From CAZCSK01 sp964501265 (GTDB lineage Bacteria; Actinomycetota; CADDZG01; JAHWKV01): a DNA stretch of 61,656 nt. The stretch covers positions 1 through 61,656 of the forward strand of contig CAZCSK010000010.1 in the NCBI GenBank assembly GCA_964501265.1, written 5' to 3'. Positions within the stretch are counted from its first letter, which is position 1. Each line of letters opens with the position of its first letter. Shown here piece by piece: positions 35,111-42,706 of this stretch. The notes under the pieces are model-generated. The model worked only from the letters and a program-made list of their open reading frames with translations, had not been told where the DNA came from and made no database searches. Made by a program: the position numbers and the translations under genes.

Positions 35111-35737
35111 CTAAATCAATCCTCTCTTGGCCGCATAGACCGCGGCCTCGATCCGGGTCTGAACCTGGAGTTTCTCGAGTACATTGCGAAGGCTTCGCTT
35201 TAAAGTCGCTTCGCTTGTCGACATGAGCGCGGCGATCTCCCGATTCTCGAGGCCCTCGGCGACCAGTCTTAACAACTGGCAGTCCGAGTCGGACAAGGGA
35301 TCCATTTGCGGGGCCTCGCGGAGCAATTTGCCTGCAATGTTGGGGGAAACTACTACCTGTCCATCATGAATCGTTCGTATCGCCGAAATGATTTCGTCGA
35401 CCTCCATGTCCTTTACAAGATAACCCGAGGCACCCAAACGGATGGCCTCCACAACGTATTTATCCTCCTCAGACGCCGTCAGTATTGCCACTCTTACAAC
35501 GGGGAAGAGATGTCGGATTGTTCTGGTTAGTTCAATCCCATTGACGCCAGGTAGCTGGATGTCAACTAGGACGAGGTCGGGCAAGTACATTTCCACTGCG
35601 CTTAGTGCCTCGTCCTTGTCCTTCGCGGTGGCCACGACTTCAATTTCGTCCCCGGACGTCAAGAGCATCGCCAACCCCTTGGCGTACGAAGGGTGGTCGT
35701 CGACAATAACGACAGTTATCTTTTGATCAGCGGCCAT
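35111..35737 (-). CDS. NarL/FixJ-type response regulator
   Basis: 208 residues. The REC domain (~6-125) has acidic pair VDDH, phospho-acceptor LVLVDIQLPG (~57), Thr in ILTASEE and Lys in YLVKDM. The LuxR-type HTH (~140-205) reads LSDSDCQLLRLVAEGLENRE, ALMSTSEATLKRSLRNV. No sensor kinase is adjacent. It is divergent from a sigma factor across a region with repeated GGGTCAA boxes, which may be its own targets (inference). Confidence 0.92.
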   Translation of the reverse strand: MAADQKITVVIVDDHPSYAKGLAMLLTSGDEIEVVATAKDKDEALSAVEMYLPDLVLVDIQLPGVNGIELTRTIRHLFPVVRVAILTASEEDKYVVEAIRLGASGYLVKDMEVDEIISAIRTIHDGQVVVSPNIAGKLLREAPQMDPLSDSDCQLLRLVAEGLENREIAALMSTSEATLKRSLRNVLEKLQVQTRIEAAVYAAKRGLI

Positions 35738-35744
35738 CTTGGGA

Positions 35745-35750
35745 AAAGTA
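35745..35750 (-). promoter_or_regulatory. Putative -10 box of a leaderless promoter for the response regulator
   Basis: TACTTT on the minus strand, seven bases before the ATG at 35737, without a Shine-Dalgarno sequence. Confidence 0.4.
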
Positions 35751-35767
35751 TGTCAGAAGTGGGCCGA

Positions 35768-35831
35768 TTGACCCTCACGGTTCACTGATTTTGATCTTCG
35801 CGGGTCAACTTGATGCCCGCGAGGGTCAACT
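35768..35831. promoter_or_regulatory. Cluster of GGGTCAA boxes between response regulator and sigma factor
   Basis: TTGACCCT at 35768-35775 (inverted), CGGGTCAACT at 35801-35810 and AGGGTCAACT at 35822-35831. The last two are direct repeats 21 bp apart (two helical turns). An extra CGCGGG/CCCGCG inverted pair surrounds the second box, and AACTAG/CTAGTT (35828-35833 and 35844-35849) follows. The arrangement looks like a multi-site operator. Confidence 0.5.
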
Positions 35832-35906
35832 AGCCCTAAATGACTAGTTATCTTGCACATCCGCTCGTACTCTGTGTCCAACACCAATTACTCAGAGGAG
35901 TTACCG

Positions 35907-36503
35907 ATGTCCACCGCTGTTCTGGTCCGTCAAACCCAAGGTGAGGCCGCTACATCCGCAACCGATCAGCTCGACCTCATTGCGGCGGCACAGAGTGGGG
36001 ACCGGGGCGCCTTTGCCGAGCTGTATCGACGGCATGCGCCGTCGATACAAAGGATCATTGGGGCAAGAATTCGCAATTCACACCGAGCCGAGGACCTAAC
36101 TGCTGAAGTCTTCGCCCGGGCCTTGAACAAGCTGCACACCTTCGAGCCACGAGGCATCGATTTCTCTTCATGGCTTTTAAAGATCGGGATAAATTTGCTT
36201 ATCGACGAGATGCGGTCGGCCAGAAAAAAGTCGGAGATTGCCCATGACATCTTGCCAGAGCCGCCGGTTGATGACTTCGGACAGGATTTCGTTAGAGCCC
36301 TTAACAGGCACGTGCTCAGGCAGGCTCTTAATGACATGTTGCCGGAACATCGGAGAGTTCTCGAACTGAGATTTCTGGAGGAACGCACCTCTGAAGAGAC
36401 CGCCGAGTTGATGGGAAAGACACACGGTGCAATTCGAATTTTGCAATACCGGGCGATCGGTGCCATGAGGCGCCTCTTGGCGGCAGAGGCCGCGGCCGCC
36501 TAG
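35907..36503 (+). CDS. ECF-like sigma-70 family RNA polymerase sigma factor
   Basis: 198 residues from the ATG at 35907, preceded by GAGGAG. An in-frame ATG at 35853 lacks a ribosome-binding site. Region 2 is DLIAAAQSGDRGAFAELYRR ... AEDLTAEVFARAL and region 4 is LPEHRRVLELRFLEERTSEE ... GAIRILQYRAIGAMRRLL. No anti-sigma factor gene is next to it. The upstream GGGTCAA box cluster may control it. Confidence 0.9.
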   Translation: MSTAVLVRQTQGEAATSATDQLDLIAAAQSGDRGAFAELYRRHAPSIQRIIGARIRNSHRAEDLTAEVFARALNKLHTFEPRGIDFSSWLLKIGINLLIDEMRSARKKSEIAHDILPEPPVDDFGQDFVRALNRHVLRQALNDMLPEHRRVLELRFLEERTSEETAELMGKTHGAIRILQYRAIGAMRRLLAAEAAAA

Positions 36504-37132
36504 TCCACCCTCAAGGCGACCATCACCCCGTCACGGATTGGGATGATGGACGGCAGAAACTTCCAGTCGGAGTAGATCGACTCGTTGTGAGCCCTGATGG
36601 CCTCCGTCGACGCGTCGTCGTCTGAACGGGCAACCCTGCCCGACCAAAGAACGTTGTCGCAGATGTAGTAGCCGCCTTTTCGCACCTTGGCCCGCGCAAC
36701 GTCAAAGGCCTCCGGGTAATCGGTCTTATCGATGTCGCAGTACACAATGTCGAACTCCCCCGCCGTTGTTCGAAGCGTCTGGATAGCGTCTCCGACGACA
36801 AACTTGCATTGGCCCCACAGGCCAGCCCGCGTTAGGAAGCTTTCTGCCTGCTCCGCGTTTGCCTGGTCGCCATCTGTGAGAACAATTTCACCTTGGGCTC
36901 CGGCCCCCCGAGCGAACCAAAATGCGGAATAGCCGTACCCAGAACCCATTTCGAAAACCCTCTTCGCTTTGATCGATCGCGCCAAGATTTCAAGTAACGC
37001 TCCAACCATCCTTCCAACGATCGGAAAGCCTTTCTCCTGGGCGAGGGCTTCCATTTCAAGCAGGACGGAATCGTCATAACGATCACTCAGCCTGCGCATG
37101 TAATTGGAAACATCTTCATCCAAAAAGTTCAC
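36500..37132 (-). CDS. Predicted O-methyltransferase (COG4122)
   Basis: 210 residues from the GTG at 37132 (VNFLDEDVSNYMRRL), preceded by AGGGAGGCAGC; an ATG at 37237 lies in the promoter region of the divergent gene. SAM motif I is VFEMGSGYGYSAFWFA (~59-74), then VLTDGD, DIVYCDIDKTDYPEAF with metal-binding Asp, and DNVLWSGRV. This is the caffeoyl-CoA O-methyltransferase-like family; the acceptor is unknown. It overlaps the sigma-factor end by 4 bp. Confidence 0.88.
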   Translation of the reverse strand: MNFLDEDVSNYMRRLSDRYDDSVLLEMEALAQEKGFPIVGRMVGALLEILARSIKAKRVFEMGSGYGYSAFWFARGAGAQGEIVLTDGDQANAEQAESFLTRAGLWGQCKFVVGDAIQTLRTTAGEFDIVYCDIDKTDYPEAFDVARAKVRKGGYYICDNVLWSGRVARSDDDASTEAIRAHNESIYSDWKFLPSIIPIRDGVMVALRVD

Positions 37133-37215
37133 GCTGCCTCCCTTGCTATAGTTCCGTCGAACTGATGATCCTAGGGCATTGGGGCCAAGCGCTGGACGAC
37201 TGAAGGGGAAACGAA

Positions 37216-38055
37216 ATGCGGTTTCGCAAAGATGCACGCCTGGACGCCTCGCAGGTATCTGACCGAAGAGGGATGAGAAAGGGCCCCGTTGTCGTCGGCG
37301 GCGGCGCGATAGGCCTGATTTTTTTGATCGTTCAGCTGTTGGCCGGCGGCGACGCCCCGTCTCCTACCTCTATCGACCTCGGTGAGGGGGGAACCTCCGA
37401 TTTGTCGGCTACTTGCCGTACAGGGGAGGACGCCAATCAGCAGGAGGACTGCCGGATTGTAGGCGTCGTCAACAGCGTTCAGTCCTTCTGGACGGGCAAA
37501 CTCGATCCATACCAACAGGCAAAGACCGTTTTCTTTACCGACGCGACTCAGACCGGATGCGGCGGGGCCACATCCGCGGTAGGACCCTTCTACTGCCCCG
37601 TGGACCACATCGTTTACATCGACCTCGGTTTCTACGATCAGCTCCGCCAGAAGTTCGGCGCGAAGGGAGGGCCGTTTGGTGAGGCTTATGTGATTGCACA
37701 TGAGTATGGCCACCACGTTCAGAGCTTGATCGGTGTACTCGACAGGGCCCGTTCTGGTACCAAGGGTCCCGAGAGCGCGTCGGTAAATGTCGAGTTGATG
37801 GCTGACTGTTTCGCAGGCATGTGGGCTCGCGGAGCTGTTAACACTCAATACATCGAAGAACTGACCGAGGCTGACATCGCGGACGGCCTGGATGCTGCCG
37901 CCGCGGTGGGCGACGACCGCATCCAGGCGAAGGTCCAAGGCCGAGTGGATCCCGAGTCATGGACGCACGGGTCTGCCGCCGAGCGCCAGCGCTGGTTCAA
38001 AACTGGCTACGGCTCTGAAACAATCGAAACCTGCGACACTTTCGCCAGGAGTTAA
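37216..38055 (+). CDS. YpfJ-like neutral zinc metallopeptidase
   Basis: 279 residues beginning MRFRKDARLDASQVSDRRG. One membrane helix (VVVGGGAIGLIFLIVQLL, ~27-45), Cys-containing linkers, then AYVIAHEYGHHVQSLIG with HExxH (~160) and ELMADCFAGMWARG, which holds the distal ligand. This is the zinc_peptidase (YpfJ) family. The active site should face outside the cell. AAGGGGAAACGA precedes the ATG. Confidence 0.92.
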   Translation: MRFRKDARLDASQVSDRRGMRKGPVVVGGGAIGLIFLIVQLLAGGDAPSPTSIDLGEGGTSDLSATCRTGEDANQQEDCRIVGVVNSVQSFWTGKLDPYQQAKTVFFTDATQTGCGGATSAVGPFYCPVDHIVYIDLGFYDQLRQKFGAKGGPFGEAYVIAHEYGHHVQSLIGVLDRARSGTKGPESASVNVELMADCFAGMWARGAVNTQYIEELTEADIADGLDAAAAVGDDRIQAKVQGRVDPESWTHGSAAERQRWFKTGYGSETIETCDTFARS

Positions 38056-38603
38056 GTCCCGCGCCTAACCTGAGAAATGCCATTGAGTTTCGTCACGGTC
38101 GCCCAATTGCGCATGGTCACGGAATCGGCAAGTACGCGGCCCACGGCCGCCGACAGCGCGCTATCGGCTATCCCCTCAGGGCACCACAAGTAGGCGACGC
38201 GCGGGCCCAGAGCCAGAGCCTCCGGCGCCCACTCCTGGTCGAGGAGTGGTTTCAAGCGCGGCCGGTCGGTGGAGTTGGCAAGAAAGGCTACGAACAGACG
38301 CGAGGGGTCATCAGCGATCTGAAGGAGCGTGTTGTGTGCAATGGCCGCTGCGAGTTCCTTGCCGGTGAACACGATCACCCTGGCGCGGAAACCGAGTCGT
38401 TCCACAATCGCTTCCTCGATGCGACCAGTTGCTACCGTCGAGGTCTTGCCCGTATCAGTGAACACGACGTTGCCACTGTTCAGCAACGTGCCAACGTCGC
38501 TATATCCAAGATCCTCGAACAACGCTCGGAGATCCGCCATCGCCACGCGCTTCGCGCGACCAACATTGATACCGCGTAACAAGGCCACGTGCGAGCCTGC
38601 CAC
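38052..38603 (-). CDS. DUF1697 protein
   Basis: 183 residues from a GTG, starting MAGSHVALLRGINVGRAKRV, the DUF1697 signature, followed by DLRALFEDLGYSDVGTLLNS and GNVVF. The family is common in actinobacteria and has no established function. GGGAGAGGGGG upstream can serve as ribosome-binding site. It overlaps the YpfJ-like gene end by 4 bp. Confidence 0.9.
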   Translation of the reverse strand: MAGSHVALLRGINVGRAKRVAMADLRALFEDLGYSDVGTLLNSGNVVFTDTGKTSTVATGRIEEAIVERLGFRARVIVFTGKELAAAIAHNTLLQIADDPSRLFVAFLANSTDRPRLKPLLDQEWAPEALALGPRVAYLWCPEGIADSALSAAVGRVLADSVTMRNWATVTKLNGISQVRRGT

Positions 38604-38968
38604 GGAACGTACCCCCTCTCCCGTTCATCCTTAGCCGGCCTAGATTGTCCTCCAACACTCCTCCTCGCTGGAGAGATTCTGGCACCCGACAACAACCTTT
38701 TCAAGAACGCGAAGTCCATTGCTGCTTCGTTTAGGACTCGGAGAGTGCGAGGCGACAGTATCTCCATCCAAATCAGGTAGCTTCCCTGAGAATTGACCAC
38801 ACGCAATCACCGCCCATCTGATTCCAGGAAGCGTTCTCTTGAGAGCCATTCCGCCGAACGTCGTCCCGGGGAAGGCAGCCACGATCACTCACACGTTGCA
38901 AAGGACACACAGCGACTCGCGCCTTTGTCATTTTCTGACGCTACGGTGCCGACCGCGAAAACGGCTGA
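38604..38968. other. Intergenic stretch without a supported gene
   Basis: The longest open frame (38640-38888, minus, 82 residues) has no recognisable motif and no clear ribosome-binding site. It may contain decayed sequence and lies on the side of the integration locus where an older element could have ended, but nothing here proves that. Confidence 0.4.
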
Positions 38969-40207
38969 TTAGGCGCTTCCATGTTCCAGCCGTGCGATGA
39001 GAGAGTGCCCCATTCTCACGACCATCTCCCGTTGGTGAGTGATGCCAAACGCGAAGGTTCGGTTGCCGGGGTCGGAAGTTGTCTCGAGCGCCGCCATTCC
39101 ACCTGCGAAATGTGGGCCGATCACTATCACGGCCCACTCGTTTCGAAGGCGATCCCTTGGTCCAATCTCACCGGTCGCGACATCAGGGATCTCGATTCCG
39201 GAGATTCCTTCGGCGCACAAGCCCACGAAACTGCCAGAGCGAGCGAGCTGGAGATAGCGTCCTAAAGTTGGCAGAGTTAGATGTCGTCTCTCCTGAAAGG
39301 CGGCGAGAACTACACCTCGGCGGCCTAGTTCTGTCGCTCTTTCTTCCAGATTCCTGCTCATCGACGCGAGCACCCTTTCATTCGCTTCGAGTACCACGCG
39401 GTTGCCGTGCAAAATCTCGAAAGGCGTCTGCGTCAAATGAACGGGCGGTGGGGATGAGAGGAGTGGTATCGCATCCCATGGCTTTACCGGGGGTAACGGC
39501 TGTGGTAGCGGGCCAGGCCGGCCGAACAGCCAGCCCTGCCCAAGAGTGGAGCCCAGGGAGAGTGCCGTCTCGAGATGAGCTTCGGTCTCGATCCCTTCAG
39601 CCAAGACCCTTGCGCCGGTTCGTTCCGTGTGAGCAGACACCGCTAGTGCGACGCTGGCTATGTCGGAGGTCGTCCTTTGCTGGATCAAACGCAGATCGAG
39701 TTTCAAAACGTCCGGTCGAAGGAATGGCAGGATGGCTAGCGACCGGTCATCGGCCCCGATGTCATCCACGGCTATACCAGCTCCGAGTTCTCTCGTTCGA
39801 CTTACTGCTTCAAGAAGGCGGGCCGGTCGCTTCGTAAGTGCACGTTCGGTGACCTCGACGATGATCCTAAGTCGCGCTGTGCTTTCGGCCAGGAGCTGTT
39901 GGTATTGAACGGGAACCGGTAACTCCAATCCGTCTGGTTCTACATTCACGAACAAGGCCTGAGGATGCGCCATTCCCGCCTCCATAGCTCCCCTTACTGC
40001 CGCGATCCTGCATTCCCAATCCAATTCATTTAGTAATCCGGCAGCTCTGGCCGCCTCGAACATCTGATCAGGTCGAGCCAGATCGGAATCCTTAGGACCG
40101 CGCGCTAGGGCCTCAAACGCAACAACTGAACGGGTTCTTAGATCGACGATTGGCTGGAACGCGGACATCACCGCACCTTGTTCGATCAGTTCAGCGATGG
40201 AATTCAT
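38969..40207 (-). CDS. EAL-domain c-di-GMP phosphodiesterase with C-terminal DICT domain
   Basis: 412 residues. The EAL domain (~1-240) has AFQPIVDL, the EAL motif in FEALARGP, LFVNVEP, VEVTERAL, DDIGADD, DVLKLDLRLI and LAEGIETEAHL, so the catalytic metal and general-base residues appear intact. The C-terminal ~150 residues (ILHGNRVVLEANERVL ... WAVIVIGPHFAGGMAAL) match DICT, a sensory domain found with GGDEF/EAL and photoreceptor proteins. AATTAT lies six bases before the ATG. Confidence 0.9.
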   Translation of the reverse strand: MNSIAELIEQGAVMSAFQPIVDLRTRSVVAFEALARGPKDSDLARPDQMFEAARAAGLLNELDWECRIAAVRGAMEAGMAHPQALFVNVEPDGLELPVPVQYQQLLAESTARLRIIVEVTERALTKRPARLLEAVSRTRELGAGIAVDDIGADDRSLAILPFLRPDVLKLDLRLIQQRTTSDIASVALAVSAHTERTGARVLAEGIETEAHLETALSLGSTLGQGWLFGRPGPLPQPLPPVKPWDAIPLLSSPPPVHLTQTPFEILHGNRVVLEANERVLASMSRNLEERATELGRRGVVLAAFQERRHLTLPTLGRYLQLARSGSFVGLCAEGISGIEIPDVATGEIGPRDRLRNEWAVIVIGPHFAGGMAALETTSDPGNRTFAFGITHQREMVVRMGHSLIARLEHGSA

Positions 40208-40213
40208 AGCGTG

Positions 40214-40219
40214 ATAATT
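40214..40219 (-). promoter_or_regulatory. Putative -10 box for the EAL-DICT gene
   Basis: AATTAT on the minus strand, six bases before the ATG at 40207. It is weaker than the TANNNT boxes but has the same spacing. Confidence 0.3.
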
Positions 40220-40255
40220 ACCACAGTTCTGGGTCTGAAGAAACTCTCAGGCAGC

Positions 40256-40474
40256 TCAATTCTTCCTGATCTGGCAGTTTTCGGATGGCTCGTCGAACGG
40301 AAGATAAGCGGCGCGTAGCGTCCTGCGATCGATGCTGAGTCGTTCCCCCAGCTGCGTGTCCCTCACTTCTTGGGCGGTGGTCGCCGCTAGGAATCGCAGG
40401 ATACGGGGCAACTCGTCGACGTGTAGGATCCGACTGATCTCTGGGACATCGCGCTGAGTGACAGTCCGGACGTA
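40256..40474 (-). pseudogene. Fragment of a COG1373-type ATPase (DUF4143 region)
   Basis: In the minus strand this segment reads PHYVRTVTQRDVPEISRI, ELPRILRFLAATTAQE, LGERLSIDRRTLRAAYLPF and then a stop. It is the region after the AAA core of COG1373/DUF4143 ATPases. The Walker A/B part is missing on the upstream side, where the frame runs straight into an integrase-tail relic at 40475. The truncation indicates a deletion at the edge of an older mobile element. Confidence 0.65.
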
Positions 40475-40559
40475 ATGCGGCCTGGGCGAAACGAGAGACG
40501 GGACAATGACGTTTGGGTAGTTTCCCCCGAGGTCGTCAATATCGTCCTTGACATGCTGC
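40475..40559 (+). pseudogene. Relic of an integrase 3' end from an older related element
   Basis: Aligns with 49822-49916, the last codons of the integrase plus the spacer before attR. ATGCGGCCTGGGCGAAACG and the following GAGACGGGACAA are shared, then there is a ~10-nt gap and several substitutions. It keeps the codons for AAWAKRETGQ. Divergence from the right-hand copy means it comes from another element integrated earlier at the same tRNA. Confidence 0.7.
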
Positions 40560-40609
40560 TACGTTCGTGGGCGCACGAGGAATTGAACCTCGGACCTCTT
40601 CCGTGTCAG
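40560..40609. repeat. attL: 50-bp direct repeat containing the displaced tRNA-Val 3' end
   Basis: Matches 49917-49966 with a single difference. It covers the T arm, variable region and 3' anticodon stem of tRNA-Val(GAC) and stops in the anticodon loop (TGTCAG), after which the two sequences diverge. This is the half-tRNA left behind when the element inserted. Confidence 0.88.
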
Positions 40610-41017
40610 AGACTAACGGGACTTATTACCTGACCTGCGAAAATGCCGTTTTCTCGCCTGCGACCTGGGGGTTTAGGTGTTCGACGTTTATCACTCTTTT
40701 GTGCCATTTCTCAGTGAGTGACGGGACGGAGACGGGACGCGCGTTCGAAGGCTGGCATCAAGGAACTGCCCACTTAACGATCGACTCGGGTCATTCGCGG
40801 GGGTCAAACGTCGTCGTCGACCGCATGCACTCAATAAGCCTCGCTTACGGCCGTTCCGGTCAGGCCCACGACCACCTCAACGCGTTTGCGTGGATAAAAG
40901 GGTTGGGAGCCTCCCCCTGTACGGCGGCTCCGGAGGGCCTTCCTCCATCTCCAGTGCAGCATCGCCTAGAGTTTCGATCTCCTACTTCGATCCTCCTTTC
41001 GCGTTCGTGGCACACAC
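40610..41017. other. Non-coding left end of the element
   Basis: No convincing gene. It holds a short GACGGGAC direct repeat (around 40729-40742) similar to one at the integrase 3' end. Open frames here lack known motifs and good starts. Confidence 0.4.
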
Positions 41018-42706
41018 CTATCGACACGGTTTCGTTCGGTCGAACAGAGGAAGATCGCCTTTGGGCCACCGGCCGAGGGACCAGCGCTCACCTCGATTGA
41101 CGAAGCAAACCTGGCCGAGTCTGTTGACTGTTCCCCGAGCGTCGTTTCTCGTGTCGTCCCACCACCACAGGGCCACGTCGTCGATCATCGTGTAGTCGCC
41201 GGCACCGAAGCCGATCGATCCCTGCCAGTAAGGTGGCGCACCTGCGCCCGGGTTTGGGAATTTCGTCCGGTGAAGCCCCGCCTCGAACGCCTGCGGAGTA
41301 ACCAGGGGCCCAGCCATCTGGATTCCTGACGCCAGCAACAGGAGTCGATCGTACAGAGGTCGCAAGCCATTGTCCTCTAGGTAGGCCTCATCGATCGTGA
41401 AGTTCGAATCCGATTCCTTCGCTGCCCAATACCAGGGCTCGTCCGAAAGAGGCCTCAACTTGTTCCGCGGCCAGAGTCCAAACATGTGAGTCCGCTGTCC
41501 CTGGAGGTCGTCGTTATTGGCCCACTGCTGCTGGTTTTCATACGGCAGGCGGGGGAGGATCCACTCTGGTTGGTAGACGACCTGTTGGGCCGAAACCATG
41601 ATCGGCTGAACCCAATCGCACATGCAGAAGATCGAAGTCACCCCCGACGCCCGGAGGTCGGCGAGCAGGACTTGTCTGGACGATTCATCGTTCGACTTAT
41701 TCCCAAACCATTCGACGCGGGGATGCTCGCCGCACCGCGCAAGGCCCTCAGTCAGGAGCTCTGGATTAGGTATCGGTGGTTCGGCTCTCTCTACGAGAAT
41801 GGCAAATTTACGTGGTGCGGTTGGGTTACCGCCGTGGCTGGCCAATTTCCCCGCCAGCGAATTGCACGCAAGCTCGGCAAGGTTCTTTTGGAGGTTCTCT
41901 GAGGTCGGTGCGAAGCTCCAAGTAAATGGCCGATTCGCGAGATATTCCTTGTCCAACCGAAATCCGGAGGCCGGACTAACGCTGAGAACCTTCCGCCGGG
42001 CTAACTCGTCCTGAAATGGGGACTCAACTTCGCCGGTAAAAGCAGCAAACGCCCCGAGCTCCTCCGCCACTTGGGTCGCCTGCGCGCGCTGGGCCTCCGG
42101 GCTAGCACCGCCGAGGGCGAAATAGACCGGACGAATCTGGCGGCCGTAGAATTCATAACGGCGATTGAAGTGACCTACCAGTAGTCGGATGTTGTAACCG
42201 GTTTTAGTCTAGCCTCCAGTATCTGGACACGTCGAGCTACAAAGTACCGCTACACGGATTTCGTCTCGGGTGACACCCTTTGCAGGGGCACCCCCGTTGT
42301 CGACCTGCCAGTAATTCACACAGGGCGGTGACTGTGGATCCTCCGTTTGGCGGGGTGGATCACCCACGCAGCGCCGCACGCGAGCTTTTTCGATGACCCT
42401 CTTGGGCGGGGCAATGGCCACTCCATCGGGGCCTTCGCAGACTTGGCCTTTAGCGCAGACGCCCGCGCCGCCGCCAAACTGGCTCGATTGTTGTTTGGGG
42501 GAGTCCTCGATCTGTTCAACCGCCTGCGGGGCGAATTCAGCGACTTGCGGCGGTGACGGAGGGACAAAGACCAAAGCCATCGCAGAAATTACGATAAGGA
42601 GCAACCCAGCGAGGCCTCCATATAGAAGAGGGATGGATTTCGATTGTCGGCGAACTAGCACAAGATTCGTTCCGGTCGAAGAAAGACTGATCCCCGACTC
42701 ACTCAT
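41018..42706 (-). pseudogene. Substrate-binding-like cargo protein, paralogue 2, interrupted by an in-frame TAG
   Basis: From the ATG at 42706 (overlapping the stop of paralogue 1 as ATGA) the frame encodes a membrane segment (~28-47), VPPSPPQVAEFAPQA, VCAKGQVC and RVRRCVGDPPRQTEDPQSPP, then stops at TAG 42209-42211. The same frame continues on the other side (RLLVGHFNRRYEFYGR...) and stays open to 41018, parallel to paralogue 1 throughout (SGIQMAGP, FPNPGAGAPPYWQ, RWPKGD). One nonsense codon thus splits an otherwise full-length gene. The C-terminal half could restart at an internal ATG but would lack the membrane anchor. Confidence 0.75.

Noticed and set aside
37171..37938. A 255-codon minus-strand frame opposite the YpfJ-like gene
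   Set aside because: It is the antisense shadow of a well-supported metallopeptidase with its HEYGH motif and has no motif of its own.
40567..41100. A 177-codon plus-strand open frame across attL
   Set aside because: It starts inside the displaced tRNA fragment, has no protein motif, and lies partly antisense to the cargo pseudogene.
41018..42706. Recoding of TAG or TGA as sense codons to explain the interrupted genes
   Set aside because: TAG ends aroE, mltG and secDF, and TGA ends ruvC, ruvX-adjacent and other conserved genes at normal lengths. Local mutation is the simpler explanation.
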